Source: Nocardia higoensis (GTDB taxonomy: Bacteria > Actinomycetota > Actinomycetes > Mycobacteriales > Mycobacteriaceae). Taken from it: a stretch of 64,000 nucleotides of DNA. Each line of letters starts with the position of its first letter. Within the stretch, counting starts at the first letter, position 1. Shown here piece after piece: positions 7,914 to 16,388 of this stretch. The notes beneath the pieces are model-generated. The model was not told the DNA's origin, made no database searches, and worked only from the letters and a program-made list of their open reading frames with translations. The translations under genes were made by a program, and so were the position numbers. The stretch spans positions 434,001 to 498,000 of the forward strand of contig NZ_JADLQN010000002.1 in the NCBI RefSeq assembly GCF_015477835.1, in the 5' to 3' direction.

Positions 7914-8579
7914 CTAGTCCTTGATCGTACCCTCTAGCTCAAACATGCTGTTCACGAGAGCGTTCGGAGCAAGAGGCAAGAAGCGTGTGAGCTTGTCGGG
8001 TTTGTTTGCGTAGGCAATCACCGGTACACCGGCCGCTCGCGCGGCGTGGATATCGGTCGTGGAGTCGCCGATGAAGACGCATCGTTCGGCCGACACCTCC
8101 AGTGTGGTGGTTGCAATGTCGAGCAGGTACGGGCTCGGCTTGAGCTGGGACAGGTCGGAAGTGGTCCTCGCGAAGATGCCGCGGATGCGGTGTCGCAGCT
8201 GGTGGAGGACGAGATAGTCGTTGATCGCGGCCATGGAGTTGTTGCTCACGATGGCTACGATGTGACCCGCCGCGGCGGCGTGGTGGATCAGTTCATGCGC
8301 CCCCGATGTAGGGCGTGCCACCCGCACCGCCTCAATCTCAATCTCGGTAAACAGTTCCTCGATCCGAGCACCAGTGGCTGCGTCCCGTGTTGCAGCGAAG
8401 TGGAGGACGTCGAAGGGATCGATGGTTTCGGCCACGTTGGTCGGCACGGCATCGAGATCGGCAATGAGGCGCTGGGCAGCCTCGCGGTTGGTCAGGCCAG
8501 AGAAGACCGAGCACACTGGGCCGTCGAAGTCGAGCAGGAGGCAGGTGTCGGAAGTGATGAGCTCCGACGCGGGCTTCAC
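7914..8579 (-). CDS. HAD-family hydrolase
   Basis: All four HAD motifs are present: LLLDFDGPV with the nucleophile D17 and D19, IVSNNS, the LKPSP lysine and FIGDSTTD. At 221 residues it fits a phosphatase of the phosphoglycolate-phosphatase type with a helical cap. The chosen start is the GTG at 8579, whose GTGA overlaps the TGA of the upstream GntR gene, implying translational coupling; a longer upstream start would run 49 bp into that gene. HAD hydrolases next to the GntR regulator recur in AICEs, but their substrate is unknown. They may produce or remove the effector of the regulator. Confidence 0.82.
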   Translation of the reverse strand: MKPASELITSDTCLLLDFDGPVCSVFSGLTNREAAQRLIADLDAVPTNVAETIDPFDVLHFAATRDAATGARIEELFTEIEIEAVRVARPTSGAHELIHHAAAAGHIVAIVSNNSMAAINDYLVLHQLRHRIRGIFARTTSDLSQLKPSPYLLDIATTTLEVSAERCVFIGDSTTDIHAARAAGVPVIAYANKPDKLTRFLPLAPNALVNSMFELEGTIKD

Positions 8580-9421
8580 GGCTGGTAATCCCGGGCGACG
8601 GAGTCCCAGATGCTGTCGAACCACATCTGGGACTGTCTGACGAACTGGCTGTCGGTGGAGTCGGGATCGACGTCGCGGGTCGTCTCGAACAGTGTGGCGT
8701 CCTTGCCCATGAGATCCCAGATGGCTACCGCGTCCCCGTCCAGTTGGAGTTTGTGCTCGCGCACCGGGTAGTAGCCGAAGAACGCCTGCTCACCGTTGAG
8801 GATGTAGAGCTTGAACAGCGGTACCGAGGGGAACGACCGGACCTGTGCGGTGGCGTGGGACACGAGGCCGAGCGATCCGAGTTCGTGCACGGCGTCGACG
8901 ATCGCCAGACTGTGACGCTCCATGATGCGGTTCGCTCGCTGACGGAACGCGGGGCTATCGGTTAGGTCGTCGGTCCGCGCGGGCAGGTGCCACGGGATCG
9001 AAGCATCCGGAACCAACAGGCGCACAGTCAGCGTGTCAGGGCGCAACTGGCCTTCCCGGATGCGGTCGATCGGTTCGGCAATCGCACCGTGGAGGGTTTC
9101 GCCCGAGAAGCCGGCGAAATCGATCGTGACGTGTTCGGCCTCGAAAGCGCGCTCGATGTGTGGACGGAGTCCTACGGGCCGCTCGGTGCGTTCGCGCACA
9201 TAGACGCCAGATCCCTTGCGGGACACTACGAGTCCTTCGTCACGAAGAATGCGCATGGCCTGCTCGACGGTGTTCTTCGCTACCTTGAACTGCTCCTTGA
9301 GCTGAGGGCCCGAGGGCAGCTTCTCGCCGGGGACGAGCTTCCTCGTCAAGATCTGCGCCCGTAAATAGTCCGCAATCTGCTGCGAGGGCGGTCGGTGATC
9401 GTCGCGGTCGATGGCTGCCAC
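8576..9421 (-). CDS. GntR-family transcriptional repressor (KorSA-like)
   Basis: The 281-residue protein has an N-terminal winged helix of the GntR family: QQIADYLRAQILTRKLVPGE, LPSGPQLKEQFKVAKNTVEQ, then the wing GLVVSRKGSGVYVRE (about residues 12-78). The C-terminal domain (about 90-281) is larger and resembles those of element-borne GntR regulators. In pSAM2, the GntR-type KorSA represses pra and so keeps the element integrated. Here the gene diverges from a Pra-like gene across a promoter with repeated CCTAGG sequences, the same arrangement. Translation probably starts at the GTG at 9421. It is coupled to the HAD gene downstream. Confidence 0.85.
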   Translation of the reverse strand: MAAIDRDDHRPPSQQIADYLRAQILTRKLVPGEKLPSGPQLKEQFKVAKNTVEQAMRILRDEGLVVSRKGSGVYVRERTERPVGLRPHIERAFEAEHVTIDFAGFSGETLHGAIAEPIDRIREGQLRPDTLTVRLLVPDASIPWHLPARTDDLTDSPAFRQRANRIMERHSLAIVDAVHELGSLGLVSHATAQVRSFPSVPLFKLYILNGEQAFFGYYPVREHKLQLDGDAVAIWDLMGKDATLFETTRDVDPDSTDSQFVRQSQMWFDSIWDSVARDYQP

Positions 9422-9440
9422 GCAGCAAGAATAGCCGATC

Positions 9441-9510
9441 TGCCTAGGTATCCCCGGAAGGCTCTTGACCTACCTAGGGAGATCGCGCTACCTTCGATCT
9501 ACCTAGGGAG
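9441..9510 (+). promoter_or_regulatory. Element control region: promoter with three CCTAGG-centred operators
   Basis: Three related sites occur: TGCCTAGGTA at 9441-9450, TACCTAGGGA at 9471-9480 and TACCTAGGGA at 9500-9509. The last two are identical and 29 bp apart. A possible promoter reading right has TTGACC (9465-9470) and TACCTT (9489-9494) separated by 18 bp, so one operator lies in the spacer and one just downstream of the -10. This is the expected layout for repression of the pra-tra-rep-xis-int operon by the divergent GntR regulator, with the first site able to control the regulator itself. Confidence 0.7.
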
Positions 9511-9540
9511 ACTAGGAAGACATCGAGGAGATGAGAAGCG

Positions 9541-9978
9541 ATGGCACTGAAGGATGTGTGGTTCCGCCCGGATTTCCACGAGGCGTTCCCGAAGGGTCTG
9601 TTCCTGCTGGGCGAGATCGAGCCGGTGACCGAGTTCAACCGGGACCGCAACGCGCCGAAGATCCAGAAGCAGGACTTCGACTTCGAGGGCAACGGCACCG
9701 GCAAGCGGCTGTGGAAGGGCACCGTCACCGATCCGTGCGCCTCGAACGCGAAGAACGCCGCCTTCGACGTGACGTTCGTGGCCGACGTGCAGCCGGTCCC
9801 CGCGGTCGCCGAGATCGTGCCGGGCATGACCCCGATCGAGTTGGAGGGGTTGATGGTCAAGCCGAAGGTCGCCGGGTCGGGTGAGTTCAAGTCGATCGGC
9901 TGGACGGTGCGGGCGACCGGGATCAAGGGCGACAACTCCGGCGCCAAGACCAACCCCACCGCGGGCAAGGCGGCCTGA
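9541..9978 (+). CDS. pra: Pra-like activator of replication, integration and excision
   Basis: This is a 145-residue protein: MALKDVWFRPDFHEAFPKG, an FLLGEIEPVTEFNRDRNAPK segment, then a variable centre and a GWTVRATGIKG ending. The order and the first gene position behind the GntR-controlled promoter match the Pra family of pSAM2-like elements, which switches on rep, xis and int when repression is lifted. CGAGGAG lies upstream of the ATG. The similarity is recognised from the pattern rather than by alignment. Confidence 0.65.
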   Translation: MALKDVWFRPDFHEAFPKGLFLLGEIEPVTEFNRDRNAPKIQKQDFDFEGNGTGKRLWKGTVTDPCASNAKNAAFDVTFVADVQPVPAVAEIVPGMTPIELEGLMVKPKVAGSGEFKSIGWTVRATGIKGDNSGAKTNPTAGKAA

Positions 9979-9980
9979 TC

Positions 9981-10214
9981 ATGTCGTTCATCACCACCAC
10001 GGTCACCGGGCACGACGGGATTTCGGCTAAGTATTTGCCCGGCTTCGAGCACGGTGGCCACACGTTCAGCGGCGCGGTGCATGTCTCGCTGACCGGGGCG
10101 GATCTGACCGCTCACCTGAGGCTGAGTATCGAGGATGCTCGTTCGCTGCTGGCCCAGTTGCCGGGTGTGCTGGCCGAACACGACGCGGCCGTGGCCTCGG
10201 ATAAGGCGGCCTGA
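9981..10214 (+). CDS. Small conserved AICE protein, unknown function
   Basis: The product has 77 residues, starting two bases after the preceding stop codon and ending two bases before the next start, so it is tightly inside the operon. It has an N-terminal beta-rich part (SFITTTVTGHDGISAKYLPG) and a C-terminal helix (EDARSLLAQLPGVLAEHDAA). No membrane segment or signal is present. Small genes in this position are common in actinomycete integrative elements, with no known role. Confidence 0.65.
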   Translation: MSFITTTVTGHDGISAKYLPGFEHGGHTFSGAVHVSLTGADLTAHLRLSIEDARSLLAQLPGVLAEHDAAVASDKAA

Positions 10215-10216
10215 TC

Positions 10217-10897
10217 ATGGGGGCGGCGGGCCAGGCGGCGGGAATGCGTTACGCGCGTTGGTCCGCCGCAGCCATCATCGTCGGCGTGGGTGCGGCAGCG
10301 TTCCGGCTGTCCTACTCCACCCTCAAGGACCTCGCGATCCTGGCCCATATCCCGGCCCAGGACGCGTGGTTGTTCCCGTTGATCGTGGACGGCACGATCT
10401 TGCTCGCCACGTTCGGGGTGCTGGTGTGCCCGGGCCGGGAACGCCGTTTCTTCCTCGGCGTGCTGGTGATCGGCTCGGCGGTCTCGGTGGCGGGCAACAG
10501 CCTGCACGCGGTCGCCAACGGTCAACCGCTCCCGGCGTGGGCGTCGGCCATCGTGGCGGCGATCGCCCCGATATCGCTGCTCGCTGATACGCACGGCTTG
10601 GCGGTGCTGTTCCGGGTCGCTCACCGCACACCGGCGAAGGTCGATGTGCCCGAGCCTGTTCCGTCGGTGGAGTCGCGCCCGGAAGTGCCGGCCGAATCGG
10701 CCGATCCCGTGCCCGAGGTGGCATCGCCGGAACCGGTGCCCGTACCTGATCCCGAACCGGTGCCTGTCCCTGCTCCGGAGCCGGTGACCGCGCCGATGCC
10801 GGTGGCTGCTCCGCGGCCGGTGGTGCCGGTCAACCCTGTCCGTTCTTCGCGGCCGGTGCAGGACATGCTGCCGATCGCTCTGCCTGTAGGAGGCTGA
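10217..10897 (+). CDS. DUF2637 membrane protein
   Basis: The product has 226 residues. About four membrane helices occupy residues 12-130 (SAAAIIVGVGAAAFRLSYST, LFPLIVDGTILLATFGVLV, FFLGVLVIGSAVSVAGNSL, IVAAIAPISLLA), the pattern of DUF2637 proteins of AICEs. The C-terminal 90 residues are a Pro/Val/Glu repeat (PEPVPVPDPEPVPVP) that is probably disordered and cytoplasmic. Proteins of this type sit next to the TraB translocase gene and may act like Spd proteins, which help the element spread through the mycelium. It lies within the transfer operon with minimal spacing on both sides. Confidence 0.8.
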   Translation: MGAAGQAAGMRYARWSAAAIIVGVGAAAFRLSYSTLKDLAILAHIPAQDAWLFPLIVDGTILLATFGVLVCPGRERRFFLGVLVIGSAVSVAGNSLHAVANGQPLPAWASAIVAAIAPISLLADTHGLAVLFRVAHRTPAKVDVPEPVPSVESRPEVPAESADPVPEVASPEPVPVPDPEPVPVPAPEPVTAPMPVAAPRPVVPVNPVRSSRPVQDMLPIALPVGG

Positions 10898-10898
10898 A

Positions 10899-12215
10899 AT
10901 GTCCACCTTGACAACCCTGTTCACCGCCGGTTCTGCCGTCCTGGCCTCCGGTGGTATGGCCTGGATGCGCTGGGCCAGCGAGACCCCTTCCCGCCCGGTC
11001 ACAGCCGACGATATCGCCGATGCCGCCCCGGCCGGATTGCGCACCGCGGTCTACGTCCTGGCCGATCCCGGACAGACGAACCTGATGTTCTCTGCGCTCG
11101 GCTTGGGCTCCCTCGACGGTGGGTTCCCGCACGTGGACAGCTACGACTACACCGAGCACGGCCTCTACGTCGACATCCTCATGTTGGGTGGCCAGTCCTT
11201 CACCGACTGGTCCAACGACGAAACCCTTGCCCAGTTCGCCACCTACTTCTCTGTTCCCGAGGTCACCGCCTCCTCGCCCGTACCGTCCTGGGTGCGCCTG
11301 CACGTGCGGACCGTCGACACTCTCGCTGTCCCGGCGCCGTCGCCGTTCGGTGGCGGGCATCGGGTCGATTTGGAGGCGGTGCCGGTCGGGGTCACCGAGT
11401 CTCATGACCTGTGGCGGCTGCGGGTCCTCTACGGGCACGTCCTGCTCGCCGGGGCCACCGGTTCCGGGAAGGGCTCGGTCCTGTGGTCGATCCTGGGCGG
11501 GCTCGGTCCGGCGATCCGGGATGGCCTGGTGGATGTGTGGATGGCCGACCCGAAAGGCGGTGTCGAGTTCGGGCGCGGGGAAGACCGGTTGTTCGTCCGG
11601 TTCGCCACCGATACGGACACCATCCTGGCGCTGCTGCGTGAGGCCGTCGAGGTCATGCGGGAACGGCTGGCGTTCATGCGCGCCAACGGCATCCGCAAGC
11701 ACATCCCGACCCCGGCACACCCGTTGCTGCTGATCATTATCGATGAGGCGGCGTCGCTGTCGGCCTACGCCGATCGGGACCAGCAAGCCGAGTTCCGGCG
11801 CCTGACGGGTCTGCTGTTGTCGCAGGGTCGTGCGGCGGGGGTGTCGGTGGTCGCGGCGTTGCAGGATCCGTCCAAGGAGACCATGCCGAACCGGCAACTG
11901 TTCCCGATCCGGATCGGCCTGCGCCTGGATGAGCCGAACCAGGTCGCGATGGTTCACGGCCAGGGCGCCCGTGATCGGGGTGCCCGCTGTGACCGGATCA
12001 GTGAACACACTCCGGGTGTCGGGTTCGTGGGTGAGGACGGCACGACCGAGTTCGTGCGGGTGCGCGCGTTCTGGGTGTCCGACGATGCCGCCGACGCGAT
12101 CGTGGACGCCTATTCCCCGGCCCCGCAGATCACCGGCCCGGTCGAGGACTACTCGGATTTCGACCCCGACGACCTCGGCGACGGCGACACCGGCACCTCG
12201 CCCGCCGCGGCCTGA
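10899..12215 (+). CDS. FtsK/SpoIIIE-type DNA translocase (TraB/TraSA-like)
   Basis: The protein has 438 residues. A short N-terminal hydrophobic stretch could anchor it, followed by about 150 residues and then the RecA-like motor: Walker A GATGSGKGS around residue 185, an LVDVWMADPKGGVEFG segment and Walker B LLLIIIDEAASL around 277. Further motor motifs (GLLLSQGRAAGVSVVAALQD, RIGLRLDEPNQ) match TraSA/TraB proteins. These move double-stranded element DNA between hyphae and are normally the only transfer protein required. The C-terminus is acidic (YSDFDPDDLGDGDTG). It is translated directly after the DUF2637 gene. Confidence 0.88.
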   Translation: MSTLTTLFTAGSAVLASGGMAWMRWASETPSRPVTADDIADAAPAGLRTAVYVLADPGQTNLMFSALGLGSLDGGFPHVDSYDYTEHGLYVDILMLGGQSFTDWSNDETLAQFATYFSVPEVTASSPVPSWVRLHVRTVDTLAVPAPSPFGGGHRVDLEAVPVGVTESHDLWRLRVLYGHVLLAGATGSGKGSVLWSILGGLGPAIRDGLVDVWMADPKGGVEFGRGEDRLFVRFATDTDTILALLREAVEVMRERLAFMRANGIRKHIPTPAHPLLLIIIDEAASLSAYADRDQQAEFRRLTGLLLSQGRAAGVSVVAALQDPSKETMPNRQLFPIRIGLRLDEPNQVAMVHGQGARDRGARCDRISEHTPGVGFVGEDGTTEFVRVRAFWVSDDAADAIVDAYSPAPQITGPVEDYSDFDPDDLGDGDTGTSPAAA

Positions 12216-12263
12216 CCTGAGCCCGGCATCGCATCTCGTCTACTCCCGGAAGGGCTTTCTCTG

Positions 12264-12443
12264 ATGAGCAACCGCTACGACTCCAACGTGATCGACCTGG
12301 CAGCCCGTCGCCGCTGCCAGCTCGAAGCTCGTGGCCTGGACCCGATCGCGGTCGCGGTCCACGTCCTGGCCGAGACCGGCACGGTGATGGCCTGGCCGGT
12401 CAGCGACGGCTACGACGACGGCGACGGCGGGTGGGCGGCGTGA
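12264..12443 (+). CDS. Small AICE protein, 59 residues
   Basis: An ATG at 12264 preceded by GGAAGGG opens a 59-residue frame (MSNRYDSNVIDLAARRRCQL) ending in DGGWAA. Its TGA overlaps a GTG start of the next small gene, so it is translationally coupled. It has a basic helical middle and an acidic tail, with no recognised domain. Confidence 0.6.
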   Translation: MSNRYDSNVIDLAARRRCQLEARGLDPIAVAVHVLAETGTVMAWPVSDGYDDGDGGWAA

Positions 12444-12592
12444 CTGCCCGCGAACCTGTTGCCGCGCAGGAGAAGACAACGGAGCAGCAGGTACCGGCCG
12501 ATCAGGGGAAGCGCCGCAGGAAGCGGGTCGACCTGTACGCCCTGTCCCCGAACCAGATGACCCTTTTCGAGCAGGAAGACACCGAGCGATGA
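12440..12592 (+). CDS. Small AICE protein, 50 residues
   Basis: A GTG at 12440 overlaps the previous stop (GTGA). The frame encodes 50 residues with a strongly basic centre (GKRRRKRVDLYALSPNQMTL) and an acidic end (FEQEDTER). Its stop overlaps the ATG of the next gene by two bases. The overlap on both sides and the non-random composition support a real gene. No function can be given. Confidence 0.55.
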   Translation: MTAREPVAAQEKTTEQQVPADQGKRRRKRVDLYALSPNQMTLFEQEDTER

Positions 12593-13230
12593 GCACCACA
12601 ACCACGACCACCACCACGACCGGGCGTGACCCGCTCGACGTGCTCGGCCTGGCCCTGCTCAACCTCGTTGGCGGAATCCTCGTCGCCGTTGCGGTGACGG
12701 TCTGGTGGGCGGTGCTGTTCCCGATGGTCTCGCTCCCGATCGCCCTGGCCGTGGTCGCCGGGGTGCTGGTGCATCCGTTGGCCGGGGCCGGGGTGGCCGG
12801 TGGGGCTGTCGCGGGGATAGTGCTGTGGCGAGTGCGGAGCCCGCAGACCTTCGAGCGCTGGATCACCGCCCGTGCCCGTGCCCGGTTCCTCGCCTTGTTC
12901 CGCTACCGGCGTCGCTGGGTGCGCCTGCTCACCGCCTGCCAGCTGGTCGTCCTCGACGGCGACCGGGTGCGGGTGCCTCGACTGCTCGAGGTGTCGATCG
13001 GTGAGGCCGATGACTTGGTTCGTGTGCGGATGGTGCCCGGCCACCGCCCCGACGACTACAGCGACCGCGCCGACCAGCTCGCGCACGCCTTCGGCGCCGA
13101 GGAGTGCCGAGTCCGTGTCCTCGGCCCCGGCCTGGTCGAACTGAACTTCCGTTACCACGATGCCCTCGCCGAACCGGTGAACCTTCCCCAGGTCATCGAC
13201 GGGGCCGACTGGATGAAGGGAGCAGCATGA
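12589..13230 (+). CDS. Membrane protein resembling the N-terminal region of TraB/FtsK translocases
   Basis: The product has 213 residues. After a threonine-rich start, two or three membrane helices follow (LLNLVGGILVAVAVTVWWAV, IALAVVAGVLVHPLAGAGVA). Then comes a soluble domain with RARFLALFRYRRRWVRLLTA, a PRLLEVSIGEADDLVRVRMV segment and an AHAFGAEECRVRVLGPG segment. In many AICEs, this membrane-plus-soluble block is the N-terminal half of the FtsK-like protein. Here it has its own gene, separated from the motor by two small genes. It overlaps the upstream stop and is followed by the rep gene through an ATGA overlap. Confidence 0.65.
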   Translation: MSTTTTTTTTTGRDPLDVLGLALLNLVGGILVAVAVTVWWAVLFPMVSLPIALAVVAGVLVHPLAGAGVAGGAVAGIVLWRVRSPQTFERWITARARARFLALFRYRRRWVRLLTACQLVVLDGDRVRVPRLLEVSIGEADDLVRVRMVPGHRPDDYSDRADQLAHAFGAEECRVRVLGPGLVELNFRYHDALAEPVNLPQVIDGADWMKGAA

Positions 13231-14939
13231 GCAACAGCACTGCCGTACTGGCGGTGAACGGCGATCCGTCGCAGTCCCCGAATGCTCGGGTGACCGCGGC
13301 GGCTCACCGTGCACTCCCGAACCTGCGCGAGATCGCCGAATCCGCCGCCGAGAAAGAAGGCGTCTGCTCCCGCGTCCTGCCCATGCGCGCCATCGACCCG
13401 ACCACCGGCAAAGTCTCCTACATCGGTGTCCCCTGCAAATCCACCATGGAAGCCGTCTGCCCGCCGTGCGCGAAAGCCGCTCGCTGGCTGCGCATGACCC
13501 AATGCCGCGAAGGCTGGTGCCTGGCCGACGAACCGCAACGCGACAAGCCCACAGTCACCGACGCCCAAAAGGACGTGCTGGACGCGCGTGCCCGCATGTT
13601 CACCGAGTACCACGAAGCCCGCCGCCTCGGTGACGACGAAGCCGCCGACGCCATCGCCGAACTCGTCGGCGAACTCGACCAGGAGTTGAAGGAACTCGGC
13701 GTCCGTGGCCCGTTCCCACCGCTGGACGGCAAACCGCGTCGAAAGGCGAAGTCGACTCGTCGCCGTGACGACGTGCCCGACCTGCCGCGCAAGAAGGTCG
13801 CCAAAACCACGGTCGGACGCGAGTACGCGGGCAAGTACCGGCCCTCCACCTTCGTCACCCTCACCCTGCCCTCCTACGGGCACATCAACCAGGTGACAGG
13901 CCCGGACGGCAAGCTGGTCACCGACGGCTCCCCTCGTGACCCCGACACCTACGACTACACCCAGGCCGCCCGCGACATCGTGCACTTCGCCAAGCTGTTC
14001 GACCGGTGGGTGCAGAACCTGCGCCGCGCCGTGGGCTGGAACGTGCAGTACTTCGCCACCGTCGAACCCCAGAAGCGCGGCGCCCCGCACCTGCACATCG
14101 CGATCCGCGGCACCATCCCCAACGCGATCTTCACCGCCGTCACCAATGCGACCTACCGCAATATCTGGTGGCCCCAGCACGACCGCGAGCTCTACAGCGG
14201 TGATCACATGCCGGTCTGGGACTACCGCGCCAACACATTCGTGGATCCCGACACCCGGACTCCGCTGGCCGCCTGGGACGACATGTTGGCGGCGATGGAC
14301 GCCGTGGACGACCTCGAGCCGTCGCACACGATCCGGTTCGGTGCCCAGTCCAAACCGATTCAGATCCTCGGCGGCTCGGACGAGGAAGACCGCAAGGTCA
14401 AGTACCTGACCAAGTACCTCACCAAGTCGATCGCCGAACTCCTCGAACCCGACAGCACCCGCGTCGCCGTCCACTACGACCGCCTTCACGAAGAACTCAA
14501 GCGGACCCCATGCTCACCGACCTGCGGGGTGTGGCTGCGCTACGGGATCGTCCCCAAGGGTGCCAAGGACAAGATGATCCCCGGCCGATGCAAGGGCAAA
14601 GCGCACCGCCGCGACACCCTCGGCTTGCCCGGTCAGCGGGTGTTGAACTCGAACCTGTGGACCGGCAAGACCGTCGCCGACCACAAAGCCGAACGGGCCG
14701 AGTTCGTTCGGCAAACCCTCGCGGCGGTCGGCATCATCCGCCCCGACACCCGCGCCGATCTGCGCATCACCCTCGTGCGGCCCGGGGACAAGGAAGCCCC
14801 GCCGCGTGAGCACTTGATCATCGCCGCGGTGTCCGAACGGCTGCGACAACGCGCCGAGTACACCAATGCTCGCCTTGCTGCGGGAAGTGGCGGGCCGCCG
14901 GAACCACCGAATCGTTCAGCAGTTCAAGCAGCAGCGTGA
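13227..14939 (+). CDS. repSA: Replication initiator, RepSA family (rolling-circle)
   Basis: The 570-residue protein has cysteine pairs near the start (CSRVLPM, PCKS, CPPCAKA) that may bind zinc, then a PSTFVTLTLPSYG segment, the HUH motif in APHLHIAIRG around residue 288 and the tyrosine motif KYLTKYLTKS around 391-400. A CSPTCGVWLRYG segment lies near 430. These match RepSA-type initiators of pSAM2-like elements, which nick the origin and drive rolling-circle replication of the excised circle. The start at 13227 overlaps the upstream stop (ATGA). The 3' end is followed within 14 bp by xis. Confidence 0.9.
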   Translation: MSNSTAVLAVNGDPSQSPNARVTAAAHRALPNLREIAESAAEKEGVCSRVLPMRAIDPTTGKVSYIGVPCKSTMEAVCPPCAKAARWLRMTQCREGWCLADEPQRDKPTVTDAQKDVLDARARMFTEYHEARRLGDDEAADAIAELVGELDQELKELGVRGPFPPLDGKPRRKAKSTRRRDDVPDLPRKKVAKTTVGREYAGKYRPSTFVTLTLPSYGHINQVTGPDGKLVTDGSPRDPDTYDYTQAARDIVHFAKLFDRWVQNLRRAVGWNVQYFATVEPQKRGAPHLHIAIRGTIPNAIFTAVTNATYRNIWWPQHDRELYSGDHMPVWDYRANTFVDPDTRTPLAAWDDMLAAMDAVDDLEPSHTIRFGAQSKPIQILGGSDEEDRKVKYLTKYLTKSIAELLEPDSTRVAVHYDRLHEELKRTPCSPTCGVWLRYGIVPKGAKDKMIPGRCKGKAHRRDTLGLPGQRVLNSNLWTGKTVADHKAERAEFVRQTLAAVGIIRPDTRADLRITLVRPGDKEAPPREHLIIAAVSERLRQRAEYTNARLAAGSGGPPEPPNRSAVQAAA

Positions 14940-14952
14940 GAGGGGCGGACAG

Positions 14953-15156
14953 ATGGGGCATGAGGAGTACTTGCGGGCGAAGGATTGCGAGGCGCTGACG
15001 GGGATTCCGGAGGCAACGTGGCGGTGGTGGGCGCACGTCGGGAAGGGTCCGGCGAGCTTCAAGCTTGGTCCTCGGCGGCGTGTGTGGCGCAAGTCGGTGG
15101 TGCTGGCGTGGATCGCCGAACAGGAACAGGCCACCGGCACGAACTCGGCCGCATAG
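14953..15156 (+). CDS. xis: Excisionase (Xis), MerR/AlpA-like HTH
   Basis: The protein has 67 residues: YLRAKDCEALTGIPEATWRW, an HVGKGPASFKLGPRRRVWRK wing and VVLAWIAEQE. This is the small winged helix-turn-helix of AICE excisionases. The ATG at 14953 follows a GAGAGGGG site; a longer frame from 14866 would overlap repSA and is not needed. The stop TAG overlaps the GTG of int by one base, so Xis and Int are made together, as in pSAM2. Confidence 0.85.
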   Translation: MGHEEYLRAKDCEALTGIPEATWRWWAHVGKGPASFKLGPRRRVWRKSVVLAWIAEQEQATGTNSAA

Positions 15157-16373
15157 TGGCTACCCGACGCAACCGCCGTTCTGGTGTCGAAGACCTCTGG
15201 ACGAAGGAGGAACGTCTACCGGACGGCACAAAGCAGCGGGTCCCGTCGAAGCTGGACGGGAAGGGGAAGCGTTGGCGCGCAAGGTATGTCGACGGCAACG
15301 GTAGCGAGCATTCGAAGGTGTTCGCGCGCAAGGTCGACGCGCAAGCCTGGTTGGATGGTCAGACGGCGGCCGTCGTCACCGGGGTACATGCCCCACCTTC
15401 GGCCGGGCGGGTCACTGTCGAGGTGGTGGCGAAGGCGTGGCTGGCCGGTCATCCGTCGTGGGAGGAAGGAACTCGTTCCCGCTACAAGTCGATCGTGAAT
15501 CGGCACATCCTTCCGAAATGGGGGAGTGTTCGCCTCGCTGATCTGGTGGAGATGCACGACGAGATTCAGGCGTGGGTGACTGGTCAGGTCGCGAACGGGG
15601 CGGCAGGTGGGACTGTGCGGAAGAACCTCGGTGTGCTCTCGCAGATCTGTGACCATGCGGTGAAGACGCGCAAGATCGCGGTCAACCCGTGCCGTGCGGT
15701 GGACCGTCCGAAACAGCGGCTCGCCAAGCGGCGCTATTTGTCCGGCGTGGAGGTCGAACGGCTGGCCGAGCACGCGGGTGGCAACTGGCTGACGGTGATG
15801 GTGCTGGCATATTGCGGTCTCCGCTTCGCTGAGTTGGCCGGTATGCAGGTGTCGGCGGTGTCCCTGGGGCGTCGCCGTATCCAGGTCGAACGGACGATTA
15901 CCGAGGTGGACGGAAAGCTGGTGATCAAGGCTCCAAAGGATCACCAGCGGCGAAGCGTCGCCTTTCCGGCATTCCTGGCTGATCCGCTGAAACAGCGTCT
16001 TGCGGGCCGTCGCGAGGATGCTGAGGTCTTCACCTCGTCGCAAGGGACAGTGCTGCGGGTGCGCAACATGCGTCGGGACTGGTTCGACGGGGCCGCGAAA
16101 GCTGCGGGCTTGGAAGGGCTCACACCTCACGAACTCCGGCACACCGCCGCGTCGTTGGCGGTGTCCGAAGGTGCCTCGGTGCTGGCGCTTCAGCGGATGC
16201 TCGGGCACGACAAGCCGAGTACCACCCTGGACTTCTACAGCGATCTCTTCGATGACGATTTGGACGACGTAGCGACCAGGCTTGACTCGGCACGTATGGG
16301 TTTCGCCGCTGCGTACGATCTGCGTACGAAACGGGCTTCGGGGGCGGAAGATCGCGACAAGAAATCGGCCTGA
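15156..16373 (+). CDS. int: Tyrosine site-specific integrase
   Basis: The protein has 405 residues. An N-terminal arm-binding region (WRARYVDGNGSEHSKVFARK), a SAM-like core-binding domain (about 90-170) and a catalytic domain follow in order. Catalytic residues are visible: Arg in YCGLRFAELAG around 221, HELRHTAAS around 326 and LGHDKPSTTLDFYSDL with the nucleophile Tyr around 361. The GTG at 15156 overlaps the xis stop. The gene ends 15 bp before the att repeat in the tRNA, the standard place for an integrase. Its last codons contain the 25-bp arm-type repeat that also occurs at the left end. Confidence 0.93.
   Translation: MATRRNRRSGVEDLWTKEERLPDGTKQRVPSKLDGKGKRWRARYVDGNGSEHSKVFARKVDAQAWLDGQTAAVVTGVHAPPSAGRVTVEVVAKAWLAGHPSWEEGTRSRYKSIVNRHILPKWGSVRLADLVEMHDEIQAWVTGQVANGAAGGTVRKNLGVLSQICDHAVKTRKIAVNPCRAVDRPKQRLAKRRYLSGVEVERLAEHAGGNWLTVMVLAYCGLRFAELAGMQVSAVSLGRRRIQVERTITEVDGKLVIKAPKDHQRRSVAFPAFLADPLKQRLAGRREDAEVFTSSQGTVLRVRNMRRDWFDGAAKAAGLEGLTPHELRHTAASLAVSEGASVLALQRMLGHDKPSTTLDFYSDLFDDDLDDVATRLDSARMGFAAAYDLRTKRASGAEDRDKKSA
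16307..16331. repeat. 25-bp direct repeat, probable arm site (right), inside int
   Basis: Identical to 6050-6074. It carries two TGCGTACG copies and encodes AAYDLRTK at the integrase C-terminus. It lies 58 bp from the right att repeat. Confidence 0.6.
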
Positions 16374-16388
16374 CCTGCAAAAATATAA

